DNA of 64,000 bases from Burkholderia ubonensis (GCF_001718695.1 NZ_CP013420.1:2046001-2110000); one strand, 5' to 3'; positions 8,918 through 18,915 are shown, numbered from the stretch's first letter. The notes: generated by a model not told the origin, from the letters alone. Numbers and translations are program-made.

Positions 8918-10039
8918 TCACGACTGCTCGTCGGGCCTCACGCCGAGCAGCTCGCGGATATGCGACAGCGACCCGCTGTCCTTCACCACGCTCTCGAGCC
9001 ACTTGTGCAGCGGCATGTCGGCCCACTCGGCCGCCTTGTCCGCGAGATACGCGACCGGGCTGTGCGGCTCGGTCTGCCGGAAATAGCGGGCGACCGCGCG
9101 CAGCTGGTCGACCGCCTGCGCACGGTTCTGGATGCCGGCGATCATTTGCGCCACCGGCGCACGCGAAGCGGTCTGCGTCTGCACATGGGTCTCCTCGGTG
9201 TGGAACGCGTCGCCGAAGCTCGGTTCGACGCGCTCCGGCTGCGCTTGCTGCGCCGACGGCGCGTGCGGTGCGCTGCCCGTATAGCCCTGCTCGCGCGCGA
9301 AGCGCTCGGTGAGCCGGTACACGGTCTCGAACGCGTCGCGTGCCTGGCGGAAGCTCGGCGCCGCATCGCCGGCGCGCGCGTCGAGCGTCTCCTCGAACGC
9401 GTCGAGCGCAAATTCGAACGCCTTCAGGTTCCCGAGCAGCGCGGAATAGAACGCGAGCGACGTCACGCGCCGCGACGCGTCGATCTGCTCGACCGACGGC
9501 TTGCCGCGCGCGATGTCGTTCGCGTGCTCCGGGTCGCGCTTCACCGCCTGCGCGACGTGCTGCGCGACTTCCCAGTCGAGCGTGCTGAACGCGTTCGACG
9601 CGCCGTCCGTCAACGGCACCGCGCGCAGCAGCTCGGCGGTGCGCCCGGCGAGCCACGCGACGTTGCCGAGCCGGTATTCGGTGTCGTCACCCTCCGGCAG
9701 CGGATGCACGGTGTCCCAGTACTGGCGGCACAGCCCTTCGAGCAGCGAGTAGCCGTCGGTAAGGCCCGTGATGCCGTCCTCGAGCGCGAGCGCCTCGGTC
9801 AGCCAAACGGCCAGCCGCAGGTCCTTCGTCTGCGTGCGCAGCAGCTCGCTCGAGCGCGCGACGACGAAGCTCCAGTCGGCTTCCTTGATCTCGGTCACCC
9901 ATTCGCCCTGGTCCAGCGACGGGTCGTCGAAGCGCCGCGCCTCCTGGATCGCGTCGAAATCGTTCGAGAACAGCAGGTCGTCGCCGCACGGCGACGCGTC
10001 GCTGATCGGCGTCAGCAAGTCGGGGAGATTGATCGGCAT
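8918..10039 (-). CDS. tssA: T6SS baseplate/cap protein TssA (ImpA)
   Basis: TssA coordinates priming and polymerisation of the tail tube and sheath. The 373-residue product begins with the ImpA N-terminal domain; ISDASPCGDDLLFSNDFDAI near residue 12 is the family signature. The C-terminal part, with MIAGIQNRAQAVDQLRAV and EPHSPVAYLADKA, matches the short TssA class. It is the last gene of the minus-strand operon, 55 bases after the tssH stop. The start is ATG at 10037-10039. The product is complete with no anomaly. Confidence 0.94.
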   Translation of the reverse strand: MPINLPDLLTPISDASPCGDDLLFSNDFDAIQEARRFDDPSLDQGEWVTEIKEADWSFVVARSSELLRTQTKDLRLAVWLTEALALEDGITGLTDGYSLLEGLCRQYWDTVHPLPEGDDTEYRLGNVAWLAGRTAELLRAVPLTDGASNAFSTLDWEVAQHVAQAVKRDPEHANDIARGKPSVEQIDASRRVTSLAFYSALLGNLKAFEFALDAFEETLDARAGDAAPSFRQARDAFETVYRLTERFAREQGYTGSAPHAPSAQQAQPERVEPSFGDAFHTEETHVQTQTASRAPVAQMIAGIQNRAQAVDQLRAVARYFRQTEPHSPVAYLADKAAEWADMPLHKWLESVVKDSGSLSHIRELLGVRPDEQS

Positions 10040-10094
10040 GGTTCAGTGAATCCGTTGATGCAGGAGGTTTCGCGCGCGGCGCTCATCCGACCGC

Positions 10095-12770
10095 TCATTC
10101 GACCGTGTATTCGAACGCGCCCGCGTCGTCCGCGCGCACCGCGATGCGCGCGATGGCCGCGCCGTCGGCGATCCGGCCCAGCACGTGGCCGGCGATCTCC
10201 GGCAGCAGCGTGCCGTTCAGGATGTGGTCGACGTTGCGGGCGCCCGAATCGACCTCGGTGCAGCGCGCGAGCACCGCGTCGACCAGCGACTCGTCCCACT
10301 CGAACACGGCCTTGTGGTTCGCGTCGATCCGGCGGCGGATGCGGTCGAGCTTCAGTTCGATGATCTCGGCGAGCACGTCGTCGGAGATCGGGTAGTACGG
10401 CACGACCTTCATGCGCCCGAGGAACGCGGGCTTGAACGTCTTGTACAGCTGCGGGCGCAGCGCTTCGGCAAGCGCGTCGGGATCGGGCAGCTCCTCGGCC
10501 GGCTTGTTCAGGCAGGCCTGCATCACGGCCGACGAGCCGACGTTCGACGTCAGGATGATCAGCGTGTTGCGGAAATCGATCTCGCGCCCTTCCGCGTCGT
10601 CCATCGCGCCCTTGTCGAACACCTGGAAGAACATCTCGAGCACGTCCGGGTGCGCCTTCTCGACCTCGTCGAGCAGCACGACCGAGTACGGATTGCGCCG
10701 CACCGCCTCGGTCAGCACGCCGCCCTCGCCGTAGCCGACGTAGCCCGGCGGCGAGCCCTTCAGGCCCGACACGCTGTGCGCCTCCTGATACTCGCTCATG
10801 TTGATCGTGACCATCTTGCGCTCGCCGCCGTACAGGATGTCGGCCAGCGCGAGCGCCGTCTCGGTCTTGCCGACGCCCGACGGCCCGACGAACATGAACA
10901 CGCCGCGCGGCTTGTTCGGGTCCTCGAGGCTCGCCGACGCGGTGCGCACGCGCTGCGCGATCGCCTCCAGCGCGTGGTCCTGGCCGATCACGCGCGCGGC
11001 GAGGAGCGGCTGCAGGTTCAGCACCGTGCCGATCTCGTCCTTCACCATCCGGCCGAGCGGGATGCCCGTCCACGACGCGACGATCTCGGCCACCACGTGG
11101 CCGTCGACCTGCAGCGGCACCATCGGCTCGCCGCCCTGCAGCGCATGCAGCGTCGCGACGCGCTCGGCGAGCTTGTCGCGGGTGGCCTGCACGTCGACCG
11201 GCTCGCCGTCCTCCGACGGGCCGCGCGCGCGGTCGAGCGCCGCGCGTAATTCGGTGATCTCGGCGACGATCGCGCGCTCGCCTTCGTAACGGGCTTCGTC
11301 CGCCGCGAGCTGTGCGAGCGCCGCGTCGCGCGCGCCGCGCAGCTCGCCGAGCCGCTCGTCGTGTGACGCGCCGCTCGCCGCCTCGCGCTCGAGCGACGCG
11401 ATCTCCGCGTCGATCCGCTCGATGCGCTTCCTGGTGTCGTCGATCGCGGCCGGCGTCGCGCTCTGCGCGAGCGCGACCTTCGCGCACGCGGTGTCGAGCA
11501 CGCTGATCGCCTTGTCCGGCAGCTGGCGGCCGCTGATGTAGCGGTGCGACAGGCGCACGGCCTCGGTGATCGCGTCGTCGAGGATCCGCACGTTGAAGTG
11601 CTTCTCCATCAGCCCGGACATCCCGCGCAGCATCGCGGCCGCGAGCGGCTCGCTCGGCTCCTCGACCTTCACGACCTGGAAGCGCCGCGCGAGCGCCGCG
11701 TCCTTCTCGAAATACTTCTTGTATTCGCTCCACGTCGTCGCGGCGATCGTGCGCAGCTCGCCGCGCGCGAGCGCCGGCTTCAGCAGGTTCGCCGCATCGT
11801 TCTGGCCGGCCTGGCCGCCCGCGCCGATGATCGTGTGCGCCTCGTCGATGAACAGGATGATCGGATGCGCGCTCTTCTTCACCTCGTCGATCACGCTCTT
11901 CAGCCGGTTCTCGAACTCGCCCTTCACGCTCGCGCCGGCCTGCAGCAGGCCCATGTCGAGCACGTGCAGCGCGACGCCGCGCAACGGCGGCGGCACGTCG
12001 TCGGCCGCGATGCGCAGCGCGAGCCCCTCGACCACGGCCGTTTTGCCGACGCCCGCCTCGCCCGTCATGATCGGGTTGTTCTGGCGCCGCCGCATCAGGA
12101 TGTCGATCGCCTGGCGGATCTCCGCCTCGCGGCCGATCACCGGATCGATCTTGCCGTCGCGCGCGCGCTGCGTGAGGTTGGTCGTGTAGGTGTCGAGCGC
12201 GGGCGTCTTCGACTGGCCGCCCGCGGGCGCCGCGTCGAGCGCCGGCGCGTCGCCGCCGTCGCCGTCGCCCGCCGCTTCCGCCTGCCGCGGCTCGGCTTCG
12301 CTCGACCCGGCGGTGATTTCGTCGAACTTGTGCTTCAGGTCCGTCACGCGGATCTCGGCGAACTGCGCGGACATCCGCTGCGCGAATTGCGCGAGGTCCG
12401 GCGCGGTCAGCAGCGCGAGCAGCAGATGCCCCGAGCGGATGCGGCCGAGCTGCGAATCGAGCGACGCGATCAGCCACGCCTGCTCGAACAGCGCGATCAG
12501 GTGCACGGAGAACACCGGCGTGCGCGTGTTGCCGGTCTTCAGGCGCGTCAGCTCGCGCTCGAGGTCCGCGCGCAGCGCGTGCGGATCGATGCGGCTCGCG
12601 CGCAGCGCCAGCGGCAGGTCGCCGGCCGGCTCGTCGAGCAGCGCGAGGAACAGGTGCTCCAGATCGACCTCGTAGTGGCCGCGCGCAAGGCACGCGCTCG
12701 CCGCGTGCTGCGCCGCCTGCCGGCACAGCGGATTCAGTTTCGTGATCAGGGTCTTCAGGGGCGTGCTCAT
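10095..12770 (-). CDS. tssH: T6SS sheath-recycling AAA+ ATPase ClpV (TssH)
   Basis: ClpV disassembles contracted TssB/TssC sheaths so the subunits can be reused. The 891-residue product has the Clp-N double repeat at the N-terminus (LNPLCRQAAQHAASACLARG). The first AAA+ module has Walker A GEAGVGKTAV and Walker B ILFIDEAHTI. A coiled-coil middle domain follows, then the second AAA+ module with Walker A GPSGVGKTETA and Walker B VVLLDEVEKAH, and a Clp C-terminal D2-small domain. I chose ATG at 12768-12770 (MSTPLKTLITKLN). The same frame stays open beyond it into tssG on the minus strand, but that part is out-of-frame tssG sequence. Confidence 0.96.
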   Translation of the reverse strand: MSTPLKTLITKLNPLCRQAAQHAASACLARGHYEVDLEHLFLALLDEPAGDLPLALRASRIDPHALRADLERELTRLKTGNTRTPVFSVHLIALFEQAWLIASLDSQLGRIRSGHLLLALLTAPDLAQFAQRMSAQFAEIRVTDLKHKFDEITAGSSEAEPRQAEAAGDGDGGDAPALDAAPAGGQSKTPALDTYTTNLTQRARDGKIDPVIGREAEIRQAIDILMRRRQNNPIMTGEAGVGKTAVVEGLALRIAADDVPPPLRGVALHVLDMGLLQAGASVKGEFENRLKSVIDEVKKSAHPIILFIDEAHTIIGAGGQAGQNDAANLLKPALARGELRTIAATTWSEYKKYFEKDAALARRFQVVKVEEPSEPLAAAMLRGMSGLMEKHFNVRILDDAITEAVRLSHRYISGRQLPDKAISVLDTACAKVALAQSATPAAIDDTRKRIERIDAEIASLEREAASGASHDERLGELRGARDAALAQLAADEARYEGERAIVAEITELRAALDRARGPSEDGEPVDVQATRDKLAERVATLHALQGGEPMVPLQVDGHVVAEIVASWTGIPLGRMVKDEIGTVLNLQPLLAARVIGQDHALEAIAQRVRTASASLEDPNKPRGVFMFVGPSGVGKTETALALADILYGGERKMVTINMSEYQEAHSVSGLKGSPPGYVGYGEGGVLTEAVRRNPYSVVLLDEVEKAHPDVLEMFFQVFDKGAMDDAEGREIDFRNTLIILTSNVGSSAVMQACLNKPAEELPDPDALAEALRPQLYKTFKPAFLGRMKVVPYYPISDDVLAEIIELKLDRIRRRIDANHKAVFEWDESLVDAVLARCTEVDSGARNVDHILNGTLLPEIAGHVLGRIADGAAIARIAVRADDAGAFEYTVE

Positions 12771-12808
12771 GGCGTCGATCTCAGGTTCGATTGCTTGTTT
12801 GTTGTCAG

Positions 12809-13909
12809 TCAGTGAATCACGTGCAGCTCGTAGCGGGCGTCGGAGCGATCCTCGGCCGCGTCGCGGGTGCAGAGGAAGGCGTCCCAGCCGAGCCGCGCGC
12901 CCGCGCCGAGCCGGCTCGGGCCGACCTCGGTGCGCTTCAGCACGAGCGACACCTCGTATTCGAGCGTGACGCCCGCGAGCAGCGTCAGCATCCGTTCGAG
13001 GCCGACCGCCCGCGGGCCGCCGGGCAGGAACGCCTCGTAGTCGCGCTTCGCCAGCGGGCCGACCACGATCCGCGCGCGCATGTCGCGCTGCCACACGCGC
13101 TCGCCGACGAGCGCGGTCCCGCCGAGCACCGCGTTGACCTCGCCGAGCACGCTCAGCTGGTCGGCCGGCACGTCGTACCACTTGCCGACGAACTGGTCGA
13201 TCTTCACCGGCACGCGGAAGTAGTCGGACAGCGTGCGCTGCAGGTACGCGGCCGACATCGGCCGGTGCCGCGCGGCCAGCGCGTAGCCGGCCACCGCCTC
13301 GTCGAGCACGCCGCCCGCGCCCGCCTGCAGGCTGTCGCGCACCTCGTCGCTCGTCACGCCCGCGATCGCGAGCAGCAGCGGCAGGTAGCGCTCGTCGCGG
13401 TCGAGCTCGTAATGGAACGGCAGCCGGTATTTCTTCCACGCGGCGTAGAACAGCGCGGTCGCACGGTTCGAGAACACGTCGAAGAACGCGCGCGCCGCGT
13501 GGTCGCGCTTCAGGTACTCGCGCGCGCCGATCTGCTCGGTGTAGTACAGCGGCAGCGCGCCCTGCCCGCCGAGCAGCCCGAAGAACGCGGGCGTCAGCTC
13601 GACGCGGCCGAGCTCGCCGGCCGCGAGCGCCGCGTCGCGCGCATCGTCGGCGTCGAGCGGCGCGCCGTCGTCGTCGAACGACCGCACGCGCTCGATCTCG
13701 CTCGCCGGAAAGCCGAGCGACAGCGTGTTGCGGAACGCGATGCGCTGCGCGACGACGTCGCCGTGCCGCCACGCGCCGGGCGCATCGGTCGCCTGCCGCG
13801 CGAACAGCCCTTCGAGCACGCGCACCGCCTGGAAGAACTCGAAGCGGTGCGGCTCGTCGAGCAGCGCGCCGACTACGCCAGGATCGATTCGCCGGTCCGG
13901 GGCTTGCAT
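12809..13909 (-). CDS. tssG: T6SS baseplate protein TssG (ImpH/VasB)
   Basis: TssG, with TssF, TssE and TssK, builds the baseplate wedge. The 366-residue product carries family features in order: EPHRFEFFQAVRVLE near the N-terminus, RIAFRNTLSLGFPASEI, then LTPAFFGLLGGQGALPLYYTE, and a C-terminal block around QFVGKWYDVPADQLSVLG. The start ATG at 13907-13909 lies inside the end of tssF, overlapping it by 37 bases, which suggests translational coupling. An alternative upstream start in the same frame cannot be excluded. Confidence 0.94.
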   Translation of the reverse strand: MQAPDRRIDPGVVGALLDEPHRFEFFQAVRVLEGLFARQATDAPGAWRHGDVVAQRIAFRNTLSLGFPASEIERVRSFDDDGAPLDADDARDAALAAGELGRVELTPAFFGLLGGQGALPLYYTEQIGAREYLKRDHAARAFFDVFSNRATALFYAAWKKYRLPFHYELDRDERYLPLLLAIAGVTSDEVRDSLQAGAGGVLDEAVAGYALAARHRPMSAAYLQRTLSDYFRVPVKIDQFVGKWYDVPADQLSVLGEVNAVLGGTALVGERVWQRDMRARIVVGPLAKRDYEAFLPGGPRAVGLERMLTLLAGVTLEYEVSLVLKRTEVGPSRLGAGARLGWDAFLCTRDAAEDRSDARYELHVIH

Positions 13910-15708
13910 CGGATGATCTCCTCGCCGGTGCGCTTCGACACGACGACTAGTTGAACGAAACTGTTGAGGTGGACGTACAGCCCGAAGAAGCTGTCGAGCA
14001 CGCGCACGAACGACGCGAGGCTCGAGCCGACGAAATGCTCCTCGTCGATCGTCACGCGGATCTCGATGCCGCGCACGAAGGTCGCGAACGGCTTGCCGGG
14101 CAGCCATTGCACGGCGCCGCGCTGCTCGATGCCCGCGAGCCCGTCGATCTGCCGCATCGACACCGCGGTGCGCCGCAGGTCGTACAGCGTCAGCATTTCC
14201 TTCAGCGGCGCGAGGCCGTGATCGACGAGCGACACGTGGTTGAGCGCCAGATGCGACACGAGCCGCCAGTGCGCGGAGCGGCCGCGCTCGAAGCGCACGC
14301 TCGGCGTCGGCCGGCGCAGCATCGCGATGCTGCTCGTCTGCGCGCCGCCTTCCTGGAACAGGTCGCCGCCCTCGAGCCCGAACGCCAGCATCGCCGGCAG
14401 GTCGCGGTTCGTGCAGGTCAGGTCGAGGCTCAGCGTGTCGGTCTGCGGCGACGTCGGCTCGAAATCGATGTCGACGATCGAGATCTCGGTCTCGTAGCCG
14501 GGGCTCTTCTGCGCGACCCAGTCGTTGCGGCGCGCGAACCAGTAATGGCCGACCCGCGCCGATTCGCCGTGGTGCAGCGAATAGAACGGCCGGAACTCGA
14601 TCACCGATTCCTCGTGCGCCTGCTGGCGCACGAGCTTCACCGAGTCGATCGAATACACCTCGTACGCGAACGCGCGGCGCGCCTCGGCGATCACCGGATA
14701 CGACACCGCGCGGTGCGTGATGCGGATCGGCTCGCCGTGCTGGCGGAACAGGTTGACGATCGGCGTGCAGAACAGCCGGAAATGGTTCGCGCTCAGCAGT
14801 TCGAGCAGGCGCGCGACGTGCGAGTCGCCGCGCACGTCCTGCAGCACGAGATGCAGCGTCGAGCGCTGGCAGCGGCCGGACGCGCGCGCGATCGCGGCGA
14901 GGTCGAAATCGACGAAGTCGAACTTGTCGGGGAACGCGAAATACTCGGTCAGCAGCCGGTACGCCGGATGCGATTTCGCCGGGTAGTCGATCAGCGCGTC
15001 GCCCTCGTCGAAGCCCGCCTGCGCGATCGGCAGCTTGCGCAGCGCGGTCCAGCGGCCGTTGCGCTCCGGCTCGACGTACGCGCCGAGCACGTTGACGAAC
15101 AGGCAATCGGTGAGCGCCGCGACGAACGACTGTTCGCCGTGCAGGTGCGCGCGCAGCGTCGGCAGCTTCAGCGCGCCGAGGTCGAGCTGCGCCGCGAGCG
15201 ATTCGAACGTGATCGAGATCACGCCGGTCGCGTTGGGCGGCAGCACCGTCGCGCTCGGCGCGAGCGCGACCGGCGTGTAGCGCGCCTCGGAAATGCGGAT
15301 CGGCGCGAGCGTCACGTCGTAGGCGGTGCGGAACCGGCACTGCACGCCGCGGATCGGCCGGCTCTTCAGCTCGGTGCCGCGCTCGACGACCACCGGCTCG
15401 GTCTGCTGGCCCGGCGCGCCGAGCGCGAACTGCGTGATCGAGCACGACGGGAACGGCCGCAGGTAGTGCGGATACAGCACTTCCAGCAGCGCTTCGGTGA
15501 ATTCAGGGTAGTCGTCGTCGAGCTTCTTGTTGATCCGCGCGCCGAGCAGCGCGAACGACTCGATCATCCGCTCGACGTGCGGATCCTCGCAATGCTCGCC
15601 GGAGAGCGCGAGACGCGCCGCGATCTTCGGGTAGCGTTCGGCGAAATCGCGCGAATAGCGCCGCAAAAACGATAATTCGCGCTCGTAATACGGCAGCAAT
15701 TCTTCCAT
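13873..15708 (-). CDS. tssF: T6SS baseplate protein TssF (ImpG/VasA)
   Basis: TssF is the large wedge protein of the T6SS baseplate. At 611 residues it has the normal length. The N-terminal signature MEELLPYYERELSFLRRY is unmistakable for the family, followed by FAERYPKIAARLAL and a stretch containing LYPHYLRPFPSCSI. The C-terminus carries GIEIRVTIDEEHF and LNSFVQLVV. The start is ATG at 15706-15708, 65 bases after the tssE stop, and the end overlaps tssG. No frameshift or missing block was seen. Confidence 0.95.
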   Translation of the reverse strand: MEELLPYYERELSFLRRYSRDFAERYPKIAARLALSGEHCEDPHVERMIESFALLGARINKKLDDDYPEFTEALLEVLYPHYLRPFPSCSITQFALGAPGQQTEPVVVERGTELKSRPIRGVQCRFRTAYDVTLAPIRISEARYTPVALAPSATVLPPNATGVISITFESLAAQLDLGALKLPTLRAHLHGEQSFVAALTDCLFVNVLGAYVEPERNGRWTALRKLPIAQAGFDEGDALIDYPAKSHPAYRLLTEYFAFPDKFDFVDFDLAAIARASGRCQRSTLHLVLQDVRGDSHVARLLELLSANHFRLFCTPIVNLFRQHGEPIRITHRAVSYPVIAEARRAFAYEVYSIDSVKLVRQQAHEESVIEFRPFYSLHHGESARVGHYWFARRNDWVAQKSPGYETEISIVDIDFEPTSPQTDTLSLDLTCTNRDLPAMLAFGLEGGDLFQEGGAQTSSIAMLRRPTPSVRFERGRSAHWRLVSHLALNHVSLVDHGLAPLKEMLTLYDLRRTAVSMRQIDGLAGIEQRGAVQWLPGKPFATFVRGIEIRVTIDEEHFVGSSLASFVRVLDSFFGLYVHLNSFVQLVVVSKRTGEEIIRCKPRTGESILA

Positions 15709-15773
15709 CGACGACCCCGAACCTCATTCATTGCGTGCCGCGCCGGACGGTCCGGCCCGCGCGGCGGCGTAAG

Positions 15774-16259
15774 TTACTGCGCTTTCGCGGCGCGCGCGCG
15801 TGTGACCGAATACTGCAGCGTCGACGGCTGCAGCATCGCGTCGAAATTGACCGGCTCTTCGGCCGGATGCACGACGAGCAGCGCCTGGATCGCGAAATAG
15901 AGCGCGTTGGTCGACTGCTCGTTGAGCTCGAACGTCACCTGCACCTGCTGCAGGCGCGGCTCATGGCGCGCGATCGCCAGCTGGATCGACTTGCAGATGT
16001 AGGTGCGGTCGTAATGGCTCGCGAGGCTCAGGCCCGCGAAATCGTTCAGCCCGTAGGTCAGCACCGACTTCTGGCATTCCGGCAGCGTCGCCAGTTCGTG
16101 ATCGGTATGCGCGATACGGGTATTGAGGATCGCCTCGACATCGCGGGCGACCGTGTTCTTCAGCTCTTCCAGCGACAATTGCCGCATCGCCGCGGAAGCC
16201 GGCAGGTGCGGTTCATCGTCGAACAGCTTGTCGAGAAAGCTCGGTTCGAATCGTTTCAT
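15774..16259 (-). CDS. tssE: T6SS gp25-like baseplate protein TssE
   Basis: TssE is the homologue of phage T4 gp25 and joins the baseplate to the first sheath ring. The 161-residue product starts MKRFEPSFLDKLFDD, a common TssE opening. It contains the gp25 core around ARDVEAILNTR and TYGLNDFAGLS, then the C-terminal sheet with FELNEQSTNALYFAIQA. The start is ATG at 16257-16259; the frame extends upstream as non-homologous sequence. It lies 62 bases after the hcp stop in the main operon. Confidence 0.93.
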   Translation of the reverse strand: MKRFEPSFLDKLFDDEPHLPASAAMRQLSLEELKNTVARDVEAILNTRIAHTDHELATLPECQKSVLTYGLNDFAGLSLASHYDRTYICKSIQLAIARHEPRLQQVQVTFELNEQSTNALYFAIQALLVVHPAEEPVNFDAMLQPSTLQYSVTRARAAKAQ

Positions 16260-16321
16260 CAGGCCGGCATACGCTGCGAAAAACGGCAACGGGACGCGAC
16301 GCCCCGTTGCCGCAACCGACC

Positions 16322-16825
16322 TTAGACCGCGTAGGTCTTGTCGTTCTTCGTCAGGCTCCAGGCGCCCTGCGTGTTGCCGCCCTGGTTGCCGCCGATCTTC
16401 TGCTGCGTCTGCTTCCACTGCACGGCAGCGTACTTCAGCGAGAAGGTCTCGTGCGGCAGGCCTTCCTTCTGCACGCTCGGCGTGACGCTCGAGATGATCA
16501 CGTACTTCAGCTTGACCTCGAGGTACTTGACGCGCTGGCCTTCGCCGTCCGAACGCATGAAGTCGATCGTGACTTCATCGAACGTCGTGCCGCCCGACGC
16601 GTGCTGGTACAGCAGCGGGCTCGACGAATCGATCTCCTTCGTGAACACCATGTCGCCGTGCTCGCAACGCTCCGACGTATGGCCGCCGGCCGTCGATGCA
16701 GTCGCCGAGCGCGGCTGGATGATGGAATGGTCCCACGATTTCAGTTCAATCCAGGCATCGTGGTCTTTGTCCGCAGACTCGCCCTTGATGGCCGGATTAC
16801 CGAACTTCAGATACATGTCTAACAT
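16322..16825 (-). CDS. hcp: T6SS tube protein Hcp (TssD)
   Basis: Hcp hexamers stack to form the inner tube that is expelled by sheath contraction, and they can carry small effectors. The 167-residue product begins MLDMYLKFGNPAIKGESADK and contains GGTTFDEVTIDFMRSD plus the C-terminal YAAVQWKQTQQKIGG, all standard Hcp1 elements. ATG 16825 was chosen; a second in-frame ATG lies three codons in. It has no C-terminal effector extension. The 68-base gap before it contains a GC hairpin and a GGGGAG stretch that could serve as its ribosome site. Confidence 0.96.
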   Translation of the reverse strand: MLDMYLKFGNPAIKGESADKDHDAWIELKSWDHSIIQPRSATASTAGGHTSERCEHGDMVFTKEIDSSSPLLYQHASGGTTFDEVTIDFMRSDGEGQRVKYLEVKLKYVIISSVTPSVQKEGLPHETFSLKYAAVQWKQTQQKIGGNQGGNTQGAWSLTKNDKTYAV

Positions 16826-16893
16826 GGCCTTCGACTCCCCAAAGAGGTGGTTTTAACGTCCTACCCAGGCGGCCCGCCCGGGCGATTCTTCGC

Positions 16894-18384
16894 TTATGAA
16901 TTTGCCGGTTTGGGCAGATCAGCGACAAGCCGCAGAGAAATCGAGAGTTCGTCGAGCTGAAAGTGCGGGCGCAGGAACGCGACCGAACGATACGAGCCCG
17001 GCTTGCCCGGAATCTCTGACACTTGTACGGATGCCTCGCGCAGCGGGAATTGCGCCTTCTGCTCCTGCGTCGCGTTGTCGTCGAGCAGGACGTATTGCGA
17101 AATCCACCGGTTGAGGAACGTCTCGACGTTCTGTGCCGACGCGAAGCTGCCGATCTTGTCCCGCATCATCGCCTTCAGGTAGTGCGCGACGCGCGATACC
17201 GAGAAGATGTATTGAAGCTGGGCGGACAGGACGGCGTTCGCGTTGGCGCTGTCGGTGCTGTATTTCTTCGGCTTCTGCACCGATTGCGCGGCAAAGAACG
17301 CGGCGTAGTCGGAATTCTTGCAATGGACGAGCGGAATGAAGCCGAGGTCGCTCAGCTCCTTCTCGCGGCGGTCGGTGATCGCGATCTCGGTCGGGCACTT
17401 CAGCGCGACCTCGCCGTCGTCGGTCTTGAACGTGTGGGTCGGCAGGTCCTGGACGAGGCCGCCGCCTTCGACGCCGCGGATCGCCGCGCACCAGCCGAAG
17501 TCGTCGAACGCCGCCGTCAGGCGCGCGGCGAATGCCCATGCCGCGTTGCACCACAGGTACTTGTCGTGGTCGGTGCCGTCGACGTCCTCGACGAAGTTGA
17601 AGCTTTCGGCGATCTGGCCGTCCTTCGGATTGAACGGCAGGCGGCCGAGGAAGCGCGGCAGCGTCAGGCCGACGTAGCGCGAATCCTCGGAATCGCGGAA
17701 CGACTTCCACTTCGTGTATTCGACCGTGTCGAACACCTTGCCGAGATCGCGCGGCCGGCCGAGGTCGGAGAACGTCTCGAGGCCGAGCAGCTCCGGCGAC
17801 GCCGACGCGATGAACGGCGCGTGCGCGGCCGCCGCAACGTGCGACATCTGCTCGATGAAGTACATGTCTTCCGGCTGGCGGGAGATCTCGTAGTCGCCGA
17901 TCAGCGTGCCGAACGGCGAGCCGCCGAACGTGCCGAATTCCTCTTCGTAGACCTTCTTGAACAGCGCGCTCTGGTCGAACTCGCTCGCGCTCTTGAAGTC
18001 GCGCACGAGCTCGCGCTTCGGCGCGTGCAGCGCCTTGATCTTGATCGTCTGGCCGGTGTTGCTTTCCTTGACCAGATAGTCGAGGCCGCGCCACGTGCCT
18101 TCGAGGCGCTGGAATTCCGGCGCATGCATCACGGCCGAAAGCTGCGCGGAGATCAGGCTGTCGAGCTCCGCGACGCGCGCGTCGATCGTCGCCGACAGGT
18201 TGTCCGACACGATCACCGTGCCGTCGAGCACCTGGTGCACGAGTTCGCCGATCAGGTCCTTCGCGCGTGCATGCTCGGAATCGGATTTCGCGACCTTGCT
18301 CTTCTCGACGATCTCGTCGAGCAGCGAAGTCCCGGCGGCGTATTCCGCGCCGCTCGTCTGGGCCGCAGCCGTTTGCTGGTTCAT
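16894..18384 (-). CDS. tssC: T6SS contractile sheath large subunit TssC (VipB)
   Basis: TssC pairs with TssB to form the contractile sheath around the Hcp tube. The 496-residue product has the expected helical N-terminus and the highly conserved core EFQRLEGTWRGLDYLV. Further blocks include FGTLIGDYEISRQPEDM, SRVAHYLKAMMRDKIGSF, and the C-terminal LSISLRLVADLP. The start is ATG at 18382-18384, 15 bases after the tssB stop, so the two sheath subunits are co-translated. No truncation is visible. Confidence 0.96.
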   Translation of the reverse strand: MNQQTAAAQTSGAEYAAGTSLLDEIVEKSKVAKSDSEHARAKDLIGELVHQVLDGTVIVSDNLSATIDARVAELDSLISAQLSAVMHAPEFQRLEGTWRGLDYLVKESNTGQTIKIKALHAPKRELVRDFKSASEFDQSALFKKVYEEEFGTFGGSPFGTLIGDYEISRQPEDMYFIEQMSHVAAAAHAPFIASASPELLGLETFSDLGRPRDLGKVFDTVEYTKWKSFRDSEDSRYVGLTLPRFLGRLPFNPKDGQIAESFNFVEDVDGTDHDKYLWCNAAWAFAARLTAAFDDFGWCAAIRGVEGGGLVQDLPTHTFKTDDGEVALKCPTEIAITDRREKELSDLGFIPLVHCKNSDYAAFFAAQSVQKPKKYSTDSANANAVLSAQLQYIFSVSRVAHYLKAMMRDKIGSFASAQNVETFLNRWISQYVLLDDNATQEQKAQFPLREASVQVSEIPGKPGSYRSVAFLRPHFQLDELSISLRLVADLPKPANS

Positions 18385-18399
18385 CTCAACACCCCGTCG

Positions 18400-18915
18400 T
18401 CATTCGCCGTCTTTGTCACCGCCCGTGCCCTTCGCGAGCTCCTGCAGCTGCTGCGTGTTCTGCAGCACCTCGGAGAGCAGGTCCTCGAGCTTGTCGTTGC
18501 CGGCGAGCTTGTTGCGCAGGTCGGCGAGCTTCGAGCGCGCCTCGAGCAGGCGGCGCAGCGGCTCGACCTGCTGGACCACGTCATCCGGGCTGAAATCCGA
18601 CAGCGCGCGGAACTTCAGGTCGACCGCGAACTTGCCGCCGCCTTCGCTCAGGCGGTTTTCCACCTGGAACACGGCGCGCGGCTCGATCGCCTTCATCACG
18701 TCGTCGAAGTTGTCACGATCGATATTGACGAACTTGCGGTCGCGCAGCTTCGGCTGCTCGATTTCCGACTGGCCCGCCAGATCGCCGACCACCCCGACGA
18801 CGAACGGCAGCTCCTTCACCTCGATCGCGTCGCCCTTCTCGACCTCGTAGGTCAGCTGGACGCGCGGCGGCCGTATTTTCTGCAGGCGCTTCTGAATGCT
18901 CTCGTTCTTGGCCAT
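18400..18915 (-). CDS. tssB: T6SS contractile sheath small subunit TssB (VipA)
   Basis: TssB is the small sheath subunit and carries the outer handle that ClpV recognises through TssC. The 171-residue product begins MAKNESIQKRLQKIRPPRVQ, contains the signature VKELPFVVGVVGDLAGQS, and ends in a charged helix after LRNKLAGNDKLEDLL. The start is ATG at 18913-18915. It lies 52 bases downstream of the TPR lipoprotein gene and directly before tssC. Confidence 0.95.
   Translation of the reverse strand: MAKNESIQKRLQKIRPPRVQLTYEVEKGDAIEVKELPFVVGVVGDLAGQSEIEQPKLRDRKFVNIDRDNFDDVMKAIEPRAVFQVENRLSEGGGKFAVDLKFRALSDFSPDDVVQQVEPLRRLLEARSKLADLRNKLAGNDKLEDLLSEVLQNTQQLQELAKGTGGDKDGE

Noticed and set aside
10012..12726. 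Long alternative frame on the same strand as clpV
   Set aside because: The sequence is low-complexity Arg/Gly/Ala without domains; ClpV in the neighbouring frame has both AAA+ modules.
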